Assembly: GCF_022288825.1 (NCBI RefSeq) | Contig: NZ_JAKOOW010000026.1 | Location: 115,837-157,458 of the forward strand | DNA from: Kingella pumchi | GTDB lineage: Bacteria > Pseudomonadota > Gammaproteobacteria > Burkholderiales > Neisseriaceae | Reading direction: 5' to 3' | Length of the DNA: 41,622 bases | Shown: piece by piece, positions 8,360 to 16,590 of the stretch | Position numbering within the stretch: position 1 is the stretch's first letter | Layout of the letters: every line of letters begins with the position of its first letter | The notes under the pieces: generated by a model | What the model was told of the DNA's origin: nothing | Databases searched by the model: none | The model's input: only the letters and a program-made list of their open reading frames with translations | Translations under genes and position numbers: made by a program

Positions 8360-10720
8360 TCAGCGCAAACGGCCGCCCACGGCCGCCGCCGCGTCCACCA
8401 GCTTGGCCATTACCGGCTCGACGGCTTCGTCGGTGAGCGTGTTTTCCATGTCCTGCAACACTACTTTCACCGCCATGCTCTTCATGCCTTCGGGCAGGCC
8501 GGTGCCGCGGTAGACGTCAAACAGCGCGATTTCCTGCACCAGCGGGCTGGAAACGGTTTTCAGGCTGCTTTCTAGTTCGGCGTAGGACACATTTTCCGGC
8601 AGCACAAAGGCCAAATCGCGGCGCACGGCCTGGAATTTGGATACCGGCTGGTAACGGGTTTTCTCGCGCAGCAAAACCGCGTCCATATCGATTTCAAACA
8701 CCAGCGGCGCTTGCGGCAGGTCGTATTTTTGCAACCATTTTGGGTGCAGCTCGCCGACAAAACCAATCACGCGGCCGTCTGAAACGATTTCGGCGGCGCG
8801 GCCGGGGTGCAGCGCGGGATGAGCGGTTTTGGCAAACTCGATTTTGCTGTTTTTCAACAGGTTTTCGACATCGGCTTTGATGTCGTAAAAATCGGCGTTG
8901 CGCGTTTTTTCGCCCCATTGCTCGGGCATGGCGGCGCCGTACCACAGGCCGCCGATGCGTTCGTTTTGCGCGAAACTGCCGTCGGCATTTTTGGCAAACA
9001 CGCGGGCGATTTCAAAAATGCGTACGCGGTTTTGCTTGCGGTTTAAGTTGTTTTGCAGGATTTCGACCAAGCCGCCCACCAGCGTCGAGCGCATCACGGC
9101 GTATTGCGCCGCCAGCGGGTTTTGCAGGCGGATTGGGTTGGCGTTGGCGGCAAAATCGGTTTCCCACGCTTCATCGACAAAGGCGTAGCTGACCACTTCG
9201 CGGTAGCCGCGGGCGGCCATTTCGTTGTACACGGCAAAGCGTGGGCGGCGGGTTTCGGGCAGCGGCAGCATTTTCAGGCTGCCTGAAGTGGCGTCGTCGG
9301 GGATGTTTTCGTAGCCGTACACGCGGCCGATTTCTTCGATTAAATCGGCTTCAATTTCGATGTCGAAACGGAAGCTCGGTGAGGCCGTCTGAAAGCCGTC
9401 GGCGGTTTTTTCAGGCTGCAAACCGAGTTTGTGCAAAATGGTTTCGACCTGTTCGGCGGCGATGTCCACGCCCAACACTTTGGCCACGCGGCTCAAGCGC
9501 ACGCCTACGCGTTTTTCAGACGGCAAATCGCCCACGGCTTCCACCATTTCACCCACCTGGCCGCCGCAGATTTGCAATACCAATTCGGTGGCGCGTTCAA
9601 TCGCATCGGCCTGCAAACGGTAGTCCACGCCGCGCTCGAAGCGGAACGAAGAATCCGAGCCGAAGCCGTATTGGCGCGATTTGCCCGCAATCACGGCCGG
9701 CGCAAACCATGCCGCTTCCAGCACGATATTGCGCGTGCCGTCTGAAACCGCGCTGGCCGCGCCGCCCATCAGGCCTGCCAAACTCAACGCGCTTTTTTCA
9801 TCGGCTACCACCAATGTGTTTTCAGACAAAGAGACGGTTTTCTCATTCAGGCATTCCAGCGTTTCACCTTCACGCGCGCGGCGGATGTGCAGGCTGCCTG
9901 AAAGTTTGTCGGCATCGAAAACATGCATCGGCTGACCAATTTCAAGCATCACATAATTGCCAATATCCACCAGCGCGGAAATACTGCGGATACCGCTGCG
10001 CTCCAAACGCTGCTTCATCCAATCCGGCGTAGTGGCGCGCGCATTCACGTTTTCAATCACGCGACTGATAAAGCGACCGCAATCGGCAGGCGCATCAATC
10101 TGCACGGGCTGTTTGCGGCTGCCCGTGATGGGCGCGGCATGGATTGCAGGCTGCTTGAACGTGCAACCTGTCAGCGCGGACACTTCACGCGCAATGCCTT
10201 TGATGCTCAGGCAGTCGGCACGGTTCGGTGTGATTTTCAGCGTGAATACCGTGTCGTCCAAATCCAAATATTCGCGGATGTTTGCGCCGACAGGAGCGTC
10301 TTGCGGCAGAACGTGCAAGCCGTTCACGCCGTCGTCGGGCAGACCGAGCTCGTCGGTAGAACACAACATCCCGTTCGACACCACGCCGCGCATCTTGGCC
10401 GGCTTGATTTTGAAATTGCCCGGCAACACCGCGCCCGGCAGCGAACACGGCACTTTGATGCCCGCTTTCACATTCGGCGCACCGCACACAATCTGCACCA
10501 ACTCACCCGTACCCGCATCAACTTGAGTAACGTTCAAACGATCGGCATCAGGATGTTTTTCAACGGATTTCACTTCGGCAATCACCACACCTGCAAACGC
10601 AGGCGCGGCAGTCTCGGCTTCTTCCACTTCCAAGCCGGACATGGTTAACAGATGTTCCAGCTTATCGGCAGAAAGTTCGGTATCGGCTTGGGTTTTCAGC
10701 CATGAGTAGGAGAATTGCAT
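8360..10720 (-). CDS. pheT: Phenylalanine-tRNA ligase beta subunit
   Basis: The 786-residue beta subunit carries the tRNA-binding, editing and architectural domains of the alpha2-beta2 enzyme. In order: an EMAP-like tRNA-binding domain (VVIAEVKSVEKHPDADRLNV, residues 46-65), B3/B4 editing (near 220-370), B5 (VGVRLSRVAKVLGVD), the catalytic-like core (RFEREGVDYR-type motif seen as FRFERGVDY), and the C-terminal ferredoxin-fold anticodon-binding domain (FQAVRRDLAFVLPENVSYAE). The gene is a mosaic: Neisseria-type GCCGTCTGAA occurs at 8774-8783, 9384-9393, 9515-9524 and 9737-9746 alongside Kingella-type copies. In Neisseria ihfA usually follows pheT; here a terminator and the aceB/glcB-type gene follow. 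Confidence 0.97.
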   Translation of the reverse strand: MQFSYSWLKTQADTELSADKLEHLLTMSGLEVEEAETAAPAFAGVVIAEVKSVEKHPDADRLNVTQVDAGTGELVQIVCGAPNVKAGIKVPCSLPGAVLPGNFKIKPAKMRGVVSNGMLCSTDELGLPDDGVNGLHVLPQDAPVGANIREYLDLDDTVFTLKITPNRADCLSIKGIAREVSALTGCTFKQPAIHAAPITGSRKQPVQIDAPADCGRFISRVIENVNARATTPDWMKQRLERSGIRSISALVDIGNYVMLEIGQPMHVFDADKLSGSLHIRRAREGETLECLNEKTVSLSENTLVVADEKSALSLAGLMGGAASAVSDGTRNIVLEAAWFAPAVIAGKSRQYGFGSDSSFRFERGVDYRLQADAIERATELVLQICGGQVGEMVEAVGDLPSEKRVGVRLSRVAKVLGVDIAAEQVETILHKLGLQPEKTADGFQTASPSFRFDIEIEADLIEEIGRVYGYENIPDDATSGSLKMLPLPETRRPRFAVYNEMAARGYREVVSYAFVDEAWETDFAANANPIRLQNPLAAQYAVMRSTLVGGLVEILQNNLNRKQNRVRIFEIARVFAKNADGSFAQNERIGGLWYGAAMPEQWGEKTRNADFYDIKADVENLLKNSKIEFAKTAHPALHPGRAAEIVSDGRVIGFVGELHPKWLQKYDLPQAPLVFEIDMDAVLLREKTRYQPVSKFQAVRRDLAFVLPENVSYAELESSLKTVSSPLVQEIALFDVYRGTGLPEGMKSMAVKVVLQDMENTLTDEAVEPVMAKLVDAAAAVGGRLR
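9382..9393 (+). repeat. AG-type Neisseria uptake sequence inside pheT
   Basis: AGGCCGTCTGAA is a complete AG-DUS of the genus Neisseria and not the AGGCAGCCTGAA dialect that dominates this genome. The 10-base core GCCGTCTGAA also occurs in pheT at 8774-8783, 9737-9746 and, on the other strand, 9515-9524. Confidence 0.9.
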
Positions 10721-10764
10721 GTTATGTTCTCAATCAACTAATTAACTTTTTATCAGATTTTGTT

Positions 10765-10776
10765 TTCAGACGACCT
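10765..10776 (-). repeat. Neisseria mucosa-type uptake sequence (AG-mucDUS)
   Basis: TTCAGACGACCT is the reverse complement of AGGTCGTCTGAA, a complete AG-mucDUS. It lies in the cargo region immediately upstream of pheT, and I saw no other complete copy in the window. Confidence 0.8.
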
Positions 10777-10855
10777 GGTTTATGTTGGTGTGCAATCTGC
10801 TTTTTAACTTTGTTGGTGCTGTTGCTTTCAGATAGTCTTTTCAAACCTTAAGCAA

Positions 10856-11161
10856 TCAAATCAATAATATTGTTACGAACCACGCCAGCAAGGTATAGCC
10901 TAAGGTGACACTCACTGTAAACGCCACACGCTCCCAGCTTTTAAACCACGGCATCAACCAACTACCGATCGCGGTGGCAAAACAAGATACGGCAAATGCA
11001 GTAAATCCGTAATTCGACCACCTTATTGCACCTTCCACATCGTCGCCGGTCAGAGTTTTCAAATCGGCTAACGACAAAGAGCGGTTTTCGCAATAGATGG
11101 ACAGCAACCACAGTGCAACAGCAAGTGCATAGCAGGCGGATGGAGCGATATAGCGTTTCAT
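10856..11161 (-). CDS. Small three-helix membrane protein, unknown function
   Basis: The 101-residue protein starts MKRYIAPSACYALAVALWLL. Three hydrophobic stretches are visible, at about residues 5-22, 50-70 and 80-100, with a polar loop containing LADLKTLTGDDVEGAIRW between the first two. No family is recognised. GAGG lies a few bases before the ATG at 11161. It is the first cargo gene after pheT, in an AT-richer stretch, so it is probably a transferred accessory gene. Confidence 0.6.
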   Translation of the reverse strand: MKRYIAPSACYALAVALWLLSIYCENRSLSLADLKTLTGDDVEGAIRWSNYGFTAFAVSCFATAIGSWLMPWFKSWERVAFTVSVTLGYTLLAWFVTILLI

Positions 11162-11239
11162 GCCTCGGCTTTCGGGTAAGCAAATTTGATTTTTACTTCG
11201 CTGAAGCTGCCGTTTTCAAGTAACCTTTATCGTGCTATT

Positions 11240-11647
11240 TCAGCGTAATTTCTGCAAAAACGGATTAAAGGCAATTTCCCATAAAAAGCCATCGGGGTCG
11301 GCGATATAGCCGCTGTATCCGCCCCAAAATACTTTCTGCGGGGCTTTGACGATATTCACATTTTTTGAGGCGAGCTCAGAAAACAATGCATCCACTTCAG
11401 CTTCGCTGCCGACATTATGCGCCAACGTAAAACATGGAAAACCGCTACCCTGCGCTAATACCTGCGCGTCTTGCGCTAAGGCTTCCTTACCAAACAGAGC
11501 AAACCGCAGCGCGCTTCCTGTTTCAAAAAACGCAATGTTTTCATTACTGTCCACCGTTTCCTGCCAACCGAATATGTCTTGGTAAAAACGGCGGGAAATA
11601 GCAAGGTCGCCTACGCCGAGCGTGATGTAGTTAATATGCTGTTCCAT
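11240..11647 (-). CDS. VOC (glyoxalase/bleomycin-resistance) family protein
   Basis: The 135-residue protein has the vicinal oxygen chelate layout: an N-terminal beta-alpha-beta unit starting NYITLGVGDLAISRRFYQDI with GWQ, an FFETGSALRFALFG strand, and a second unit ending GGYSGYIADPDGFLWEIAFN with the typical DPDG and terminal metal-ligand Glu. Members include glyoxalases, lyases and drug-binding proteins, and the substrate cannot be read from sequence. It lies 84 bp downstream of the flavoprotein gene on the same strand, and a shared role in reactive aldehyde or quinone detoxification is possible but unproven. Confidence 0.85.
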   Translation of the reverse strand: MEQHINYITLGVGDLAISRRFYQDIFGWQETVDSNENIAFFETGSALRFALFGKEALAQDAQVLAQGSGFPCFTLAHNVGSEAEVDALFSELASKNVNIVKAPQKVFWGGYSGYIADPDGFLWEIAFNPFLQKLR

Positions 11648-11730
11648 AACGTTTTCTATATTGGTTTAGTAAGCCCAGTATTGCTAGGCTACTTGTAATC
11701 CGCGTAGATATAACTAGCCAGTTTGAGCAA

Positions 11731-12351
11731 CTAGGCCGTAAAACTACCGAATACAGCATCAATTTCTGCACAGGCGCGTTGAACCGCTACATCCCAGTTG
11801 CCCGCCGTGCCTTCGGCATAGATAGTGTCCACTGAAGCAAAACCTAAAAAGCCGCCAAGCAGCGTTTTCAGATAGCTCGAGGCAAAATCCATTTGCGCCA
11901 TCGGTCCATCAGTATAAACACTACCACTAGCCTGCAACAGTAGTACTTTGTGCGCACTCATCAGCCCTCGCGGTGTACCATCCGCTCCGTAGCGGAACGT
12001 TTCGCCAGGCACAACTAAATTATCTAACCAGTCTTTCAAACGGGCGGGAATGCCGAAGTTGTACATCGGATAGGCAATGACGAGTCGGCGGGCGGATTTG
12101 ACTTGATTTACTACCGACATCAGTTGTGCCAGCAAAGCGGTCTGTTCCGCATTCGGCTGCTGCCCTTGGAACACAGTTGCGACAAACATTTCCAGAACCG
12201 CCTTGTCCAGCGGCTGTATGTCAGTCTCTGCCAAATTAACAGTTTGTGCACTACCTACGGGCAGTTTGGATAACAGGTGTGCAACCATGCGATTGGTGGC
12301 GGAAGCAGAGGAATACGGGTCAGGGTGTGCGTTGATAATCAGAGTATCCAT
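11731..12351 (-). CDS. Flavodoxin-fold FMN-dependent NADH azoreductase/quinone reductase-like protein
   Basis: The 206-residue protein starts MDTLIINAHPDPYSSASATN, the first strand and phosphate loop of the AcpD/AzoR-MdaB flavodoxin-like fold. RLVIAYPMYNFGIPARLKDW with LDNLV is the classic azoreductase motif, followed by GETFRY and LLLQASGSVY. Such enzymes bind FMN and transfer two electrons from NAD(P)H to quinones or azo compounds. ATG at 12351 is preferred over an upstream ATG at 12387 because it matches the family N-terminus and has AAGGA upstream. It is cargo between pheS and pheT. Confidence 0.85.
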   Translation of the reverse strand: MDTLIINAHPDPYSSASATNRMVAHLLSKLPVGSAQTVNLAETDIQPLDKAVLEMFVATVFQGQQPNAEQTALLAQLMSVVNQVKSARRLVIAYPMYNFGIPARLKDWLDNLVVPGETFRYGADGTPRGLMSAHKVLLLQASGSVYTDGPMAQMDFASSYLKTLLGGFLGFASVDTIYAEGTAGNWDVAVQRACAEIDAVFGSFTA

Positions 12352-12525
12352 AATTTCGGCATCCTTGTCTTTACAATGGGGAAACAAACAATTGCTGGAA
12401 AATCAGGTTTAGGCTTGTAGCCTAGATTAACAAATCCGACATTTTCAAGCTATTTGAAAGGCAAGTAAGGCTACTTTTTAGGTTCAAACCGCCTGAAATA
12501 GCAGATGCAATGAAGTTAAAATCGC

Positions 12526-13515
12526 TTAGCCAAACTGCTTCAAAAAGTTCAAATCGTTATCAAAAAACAGTCGCAAATCATTCACGTTGTAACGCAACAT
12601 AGCGAAACGGTCGAGGCCGATGCCGAAGGCGAAGCCGGTGTATTTTTCGGGGTCGATATTCACGTTTTTCAAAACGTTGGGATGCACCATGCCGCAGCCG
12701 CCGACTTCCAGCCATTTGCCGTTTTCACCCATGATGTCGATTTCGGCGGACGGTTCGGTGAACGGGAAGAAAGACGGACGGAAACGTACTTGCAAATCAT
12801 CGCGTTCGAAAAAGCGGCGGATGAAATCGGTGAACACGGCTTTCAAATCGGCAAAAGTTACACCTTCTTCTACCCACAGACCTTCAGCTTGGTGGAACAT
12901 GGGCGAGTGCGTAGCGTCGCTATCCACGCGATAGACACGGCCGGGGGCGATGATGCGGATGGGCGGCTCTTTTTTGTCGAGCATGTAGCGGATTTGAATG
13001 GGCGAGGTGTGGGTGCGCAAAACATCGCCATTTTCCACATAAAAGGTGTCCTGCATAGCGCGTGCGGGATGGTCTTGCGGGATGTTGAGCGCTTGGAAAT
13101 TGTGGAAATCGTCTTCGATTTCGGGGCCGTCGGCAACGTCAAAACCAAGACCGTGGAAGAGTTCGACCACGCGCTGCAAGGTAAGGGTAACGGGATGCAG
13201 GCCGCCTTGCTCTTGGGCGCGGCCGGGCAGGGTGATGTCGAGTGCTTCGGCGGCGAGGCGCTGTTGCAGCTTGGCTTCGTTCAGCGCGTCGCGTTTGGCG
13301 TTGTAGGCCGTCTGAAAGCGGTTTTTGCATTCGTTGATGTGCGCGCCGACGGTTTTGCGCTCTTCGGGCGACATTTGGCCGAGCTGCTTGAGCAGAGCGT
13401 TGAGTTCGCCGGTTTTGCCGAGGTATTGGGCTTTGACAAGTTCCAGCGTCTGCTGGTCGGCAGCCGCTTCGATGGCGGCGATGCCGGCGGCGGTGATTTG
13501 GTCGGGTTGGGACAT
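12526..13515 (-). CDS. pheS: Phenylalanine-tRNA ligase alpha subunit
   Basis: The 329-residue catalytic subunit activates phenylalanine. It has an N-terminal coiled coil (residues 1-85), class II motif 2 in RIIAPGRVYRVDSDATHSPM then FHQAEGLWVE, and motif 3 in GFAFGIGLDRFAMLRYNV. The sequence from about residue 45 onward reads as very close to the meningococcal protein, while the first 40 residues and the last few are divergent. ATG at 13515 (MSQPDQITAAGIAAIEAA) fits the family start; the open frame extends 14 codons further. A complete AG-type Neisseria uptake sequence lies in the coding region (13305-13316). Confidence 0.96.
   Translation of the reverse strand: MSQPDQITAAGIAAIEAAADQQTLELVKAQYLGKTGELNALLKQLGQMSPEERKTVGAHINECKNRFQTAYNAKRDALNEAKLQQRLAAEALDITLPGRAQEQGGLHPVTLTLQRVVELFHGLGFDVADGPEIEDDFHNFQALNIPQDHPARAMQDTFYVENGDVLRTHTSPIQIRYMLDKKEPPIRIIAPGRVYRVDSDATHSPMFHQAEGLWVEEGVTFADLKAVFTDFIRRFFERDDLQVRFRPSFFPFTEPSAEIDIMGENGKWLEVGGCGMVHPNVLKNVNIDPEKYTGFAFGIGLDRFAMLRYNVNDLRLFFDNDLNFLKQFG
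13305..13316 (+). repeat. AG-type Neisseria uptake sequence inside pheS
   Basis: AGGCCGTCTGAA is complete here, matching the foreign-dialect copies in pheT and bracketing the cargo region between the two genes. Confidence 0.9.
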
Positions 13516-13644
13516 GATGGAAACTTTGGCGGACGACGGTTGGAAAAAAGCGCGCATTTTAACCGAATTTAACGGCGCGTTGTTTTTTCAGGCTGCCGCG
13601 GCTTCTCAGGCAGCCTGAAAAGCGAGCGGGCGGTAAAAACCCTT

Positions 13645-14439
13645 TCAGCCGGTGCTTTCAGGCTGCAGCCAGATAGCGCTGAGCATGCGCCCGGTTTGGC
13701 CGTCGCGGCGGTAGGAAAAGAAGTGTTCGCGCTCCAGCACCGTGCAGTGTTCGCCGCCGTAAATGCGGCTGACGCCGGCGCGGCGCAGCACCAGTTTGGC
13801 CAGCGCATAGATGTCGGCCAGATATTTGCCGCCGCCGATGGCGTGAAAGGCCGCTTCGGCGGCGCTTAAATTGCGGCAGAAGGCTTCGCGCACGTCTTCG
13901 CCCACTTCAAAGGCTTCGGGGCCGATGGCCGGGCCGAGCCAGGCCATGATTTCCAGCGGCGGCACGCCCATGGCGTCGATGGTGTTTTCCAGCACGCCGC
14001 CGGCCAGCCCGCGCCAGCCGGCATGGGCGGCGGCCACAACGGTGCCGGCGTGGTCGCAAAACAGCACCGGCAGGCAGTCGGCGGTCATTACCGCGCAGGC
14101 GGCTTGGCTGCTGTTGTCGAACGAAGCATCGGCATCGGCCGGCGTTTTCAGGCTGCTTGCGGCGGCAACTGCCGTATTGCCGTGAACTTGGTTGAGATAG
14201 GCCACCGGCAGCGCAATCCGCGCCTGCACCAGCGCGCGGTTGGCGGCCACGGCAGCGGGATCGTCACCAACGTGGGCGCCGACATTCAGGCTGCCATACG
14301 CGCCTTTGCTGTGGCCGCCGCGGCGGGTGGTGATCAGGGTGCGGACATTGGCGGGCGCCGGCCAGTCGGCGGCAAAGAAACTGCCGTCCAGCGCGGGCAG
14401 CGACAGGGCTTGGTCGAAATTGCGGGTGGGCGGAATCAT
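13645..14439 (-). CDS. pgeF: Laccase-domain protein PgeF/YfiH (polyphenol oxidase family)
   Basis: The 264-residue protein belongs to the DUF152/YfiH family: copper- or zinc-binding enzymes reported to have laccase or purine nucleoside activities and, in E. coli, to edit peptidoglycan precursors. Family motifs include LNQVHGNTAV, TADCLPVLFCD, AAHAGWRGLAGGVLENT and WLGPAIGPEAFEVGEDV, giving the His/Cys metal site. ATG at 14439 (MIPPTRNFDQALSLPALDGS) gives normal length; the frame is open further upstream. An in-frame uptake sequence encodes SSLKTP near residue 98. An inverted DUS pair follows the gene (13585-13621) without a clear T-run. Confidence 0.88.
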   Translation of the reverse strand: MIPPTRNFDQALSLPALDGSFFAADWPAPANVRTLITTRRGGHSKGAYGSLNVGAHVGDDPAAVAANRALVQARIALPVAYLNQVHGNTAVAAASSLKTPADADASFDNSSQAACAVMTADCLPVLFCDHAGTVVAAAHAGWRGLAGGVLENTIDAMGVPPLEIMAWLGPAIGPEAFEVGEDVREAFCRNLSAAEAAFHAIGGGKYLADIYALAKLVLRRAGVSRIYGGEHCTVLEREHFFSYRRDGQTGRMLSAIWLQPESTG

Positions 14440-14510
14440 GGCGGGGAGATTGGGGGCAGATGTTTTCAGGCTGCTTGGCGGCGTATTTGGTCGGGTTTGG
14501 TCAAATATTT

Positions 14511-14774
14511 TTAACGGCAGCGGTGGGGGCTTTCGCTGCGGACTTCTTCGCTGTTGTTCGCGCGGTAGATGCGGATGGTGGCGGACTGGCCTTTGAGCGA
14601 AGCGCACAGGGCGTTGCGCACGGTATAGACGTTGCGGCCGTCGGCGGCGGTCTGCATATCCGGCAGCAGGCGCCGGCCGGCGGGATCGTAGGCTTCGAGA
14701 CGGTAAATGCCGTTGCTGACCGACAGGCAGCCTGAAATGGCAAGCGCGGCGGCCAAGGGTAAAACGGCTTTCAT
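14511..14774 (-). CDS. Small putative lipoprotein
   Basis: The 87-residue protein begins MKAVLPLAAALAISGCLSVS. LAISG-C is a good lipobox, so signal peptidase II should cleave before Cys16 and leave a 72-residue lipidated domain with a few cysteines (ALCASL, HRC) and many basic residues. I do not recognise a family. AGGACTTCCC precedes the ATG at 14774. It ends 72 bp upstream of pgeF. Several uptake sequences fill the interval between this gene and panB. Confidence 0.75.
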   Translation of the reverse strand: MKAVLPLAAALAISGCLSVSNGIYRLEAYDPAGRRLLPDMQTAADGRNVYTVRNALCASLKGQSATIRIYRANNSEEVRSESPHRCR

Positions 14775-14857
14775 GGGAAGTCCTTCTCTGATGCGGCAGG
14801 CAGCCTGAAAAGTGGTTTGCTGTTTTCAGGCTGCTTTATTTCAGGCTGCCTTTCGGC

Positions 14858-15652
14858 TTAAGCGGAAAAAGTATGTTCGGCGGCGGGGAATGTTTGTTCT
14901 TTCACCGCCCGCACATAGGCTTCGACAGCAGCCTGAACGCTGCTTTGGCCGTCCATAAAGTTTTTGACGAAGCGGGCGGTTTTGCCGGGATAGACGCCGA
15001 GCATGTCGTGCATTACCAGCACCTGGCCGTCGCAGCCGGCGCCGGCGCCGATGCCGATGGTGGGGCAGGAAACGGCTTGGGTTACGCGGCTGCCCAGTTC
15101 GGCGGGCACGGCTTCCATCAGAATCATGGCGGCGCCGGCCGCATCGTGGGCGCGGGCGTCGGCCAGCAGGCGTTCGGCGGCACCGTCGCCCTTGCCCTGC
15201 ACTTTGTAGCCGCCCAGTGCGTGTACCGACTGCGGGGTCAGGCCGATGTGGGCGCAGACCGGGATGCCGCGCTGCTGCAAAAAGGCGGTGGTATCGGCCA
15301 TAAAGGCGCCGCCTTCGAGTTTGACGACGTGGGCGCCTGCCTGCATCAATTCGGCGGCGGCGGCAAAGGCCTGCTCGCGGCTTTGCTGGTAGGCGCCGAA
15401 GGGCAGGTCGGCAACGATCATCGCGTTGCTGTTGCCGCGGGCGACGGCGGCGGTGTGGTAGCACATCTCGGCCAGGGTAACGGGCAGGGTGGAATCGCGC
15501 CCCTGCACGGTCATGCCCAGCGAGTCGCCCACCAGCAGGGCATCGACGCCGGCGCGGTTCATCAGCGCGGCGAAACTGGCTTCGTAGCAGGTGAGCATGG
15601 CGATTTTTTCGCCGGCGGCTTTCATTTTTTGCAGGGTGGGGACGGTAATCAT
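14858..15652 (-). CDS. panB: 3-methyl-2-oxobutanoate hydroxymethyltransferase
   Basis: The 264-residue enzyme makes ketopantoate from 2-oxoisovalerate, the first committed step of pantothenate synthesis. Motifs visible include MLTCYEASFAALMNRAGVDA, LLVGDSLGMTVQG with the Mg ligand Asp, GAHVVKLEGG, VCAHIGLTPQSVHALGGYKV and IGIGAGAGCDGQVLV then MHDMLG. Length is normal. AAGGAATCC precedes the ATG at 15652. panC is not adjacent in this window, unlike in many genomes. Confidence 0.96.
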   Translation of the reverse strand: MITVPTLQKMKAAGEKIAMLTCYEASFAALMNRAGVDALLVGDSLGMTVQGRDSTLPVTLAEMCYHTAAVARGNSNAMIVADLPFGAYQQSREQAFAAAAELMQAGAHVVKLEGGAFMADTTAFLQQRGIPVCAHIGLTPQSVHALGGYKVQGKGDGAAERLLADARAHDAAGAAMILMEAVPAELGSRVTQAVSCPTIGIGAGAGCDGQVLVMHDMLGVYPGKTARFVKNFMDGQSSVQAAVEAYVRAVKEQTFPAAEHTFSA

Positions 15653-15687
15653 GGGGCGGATTCCTTCATTATTTGTGGCGGAGCGTT

Positions 15688-16476
15688 TCAGGCTGCCTGA
15701 AAACGCAGTTTTTTGTCGTTGTGCGGGTTGGCGGCTTTGATGTCGGCGAGCATGCGGGGGAAATCAAGGCGGTATTGCTCCTGCAGCTTGGCGGCGCGGC
15801 GCTTGAGGGTGTCGAGCGCGGTTTCCGCTTCGCCCTTGAAGGCCAGCACCGCCACATTGCCGTGGCTCTCGGCAGGCACGGCAATCAGGCGGCCGCCGAA
15901 GCTGCGCGCGAGCCGTTCTTTAAACAGTTCGTAGCGCTTGTCGCCGCTCCACCAGTTGGCGGCGAACACACCGTCGGCGGACAGGGCGCGGAAGCAGTCT
16001 TGGAAAAAGTCTTCGCCGACTAAGTCGTCGATAATCTGCTCGCCGTCAAAGCCGTCCACCAGCAGCACGTCGGTGCCGCCGTTGAGGGTTTTGACGTATT
16101 CGGCGCCGTCGGCTTCGAGAATCTCGAATTTTTCGCCTTCAAACGGCAGCTCAAACAGCATGCGGGCAATTTGGATGACCTGCGGGTTGATTTCGACGGC
16201 GGTTTGCGCGGTATCGAGCAAAAAGGCGTCGATCCAGCGGGCAAACGAGCCGCCGCCCAGGCCGATTTGGGTGATGTGGCGCGGCGTCGGCACAAACAGC
16301 AGCCAGGCCATCATCGCCCGGCTGTAGGAGAGTACTAGCTCACTGGGGTCGTCGAGATTCATCGAGCTTTGCACGGTGGGCGAATCCAGATGCAGCGAGC
16401 GGATATTGCCGCTTTCGGAAATGCCGGCTTCAGGCAGCACGCGGCGGATGCGGCGGCGTTGGTGGGGATGGGTCAT
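15688..16476 (-). CDS. Spermidine synthase-like (polyamine aminopropyltransferase fold) protein
   Basis: The 262-residue protein has a class I methyltransferase-like core: QIGLGGGSFARWIDAF (SAM-binding loop), AVEINPQVIQIARM (acidic residue after strand 2), EILEADGAEYV and DVLLVDGFDGEQI. This is the spermidine synthase-like group; whether it makes polyamines is unknown because several members are uncharacterised. The gene ends RFQAA followed by TGA, and both the last residues and the stop come from an uptake sequence at 15686-15702. The ribosome-binding site at 16476 is weak. It lies upstream of panB on the same strand. Confidence 0.85.
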   Translation of the reverse strand: MTHPHQRRRIRRVLPEAGISESGNIRSLHLDSPTVQSSMNLDDPSELVLSYSRAMMAWLLFVPTPRHITQIGLGGGSFARWIDAFLLDTAQTAVEINPQVIQIARMLFELPFEGEKFEILEADGAEYVKTLNGGTDVLLVDGFDGEQIIDDLVGEDFFQDCFRALSADGVFAANWWSGDKRYELFKERLARSFGGRLIAVPAESHGNVAVLAFKGEAETALDTLKRRAAKLQEQYRLDFPRMLADIKAANPHNDKKLRFQAA

Positions 16477-16590
16477 GGCTATCTTTGCTGGGGTTTTCAG
16501 GCTGCTTGGGCAGTTGTGTTTTCAGGCAGCCTGAAAAGGCTTGGGGACGAAAAAACGGCTTGAACGGCGCGGGCAGGTTTTCATGCTGCC

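Larger units (their letters stand above)
10721..12525. mobile_element. Cargo region of a pheS-pheT minimal mobile element
   Basis: Three short genes (10856-11161, 11240-11647, 11731-12351) separate pheT from pheS, all on the minus strand. The stretch is visibly AT-richer than the flanking genes and has no transposase, integrase or inverted ends. In Neisseria the pheS-pheT interval is a known exchange site where different cargo genes are swapped by transformation and recombination in the conserved flanking genes. Foreign-dialect uptake sequences in both flanks support that reading. Confidence 0.65.

Noticed and set aside
10721..12525. Restriction-modification genes at the pheS-pheT site
   Set aside because: In some Neisseria this site carries restriction systems, but none of the three proteins here has methylase or endonuclease motifs.
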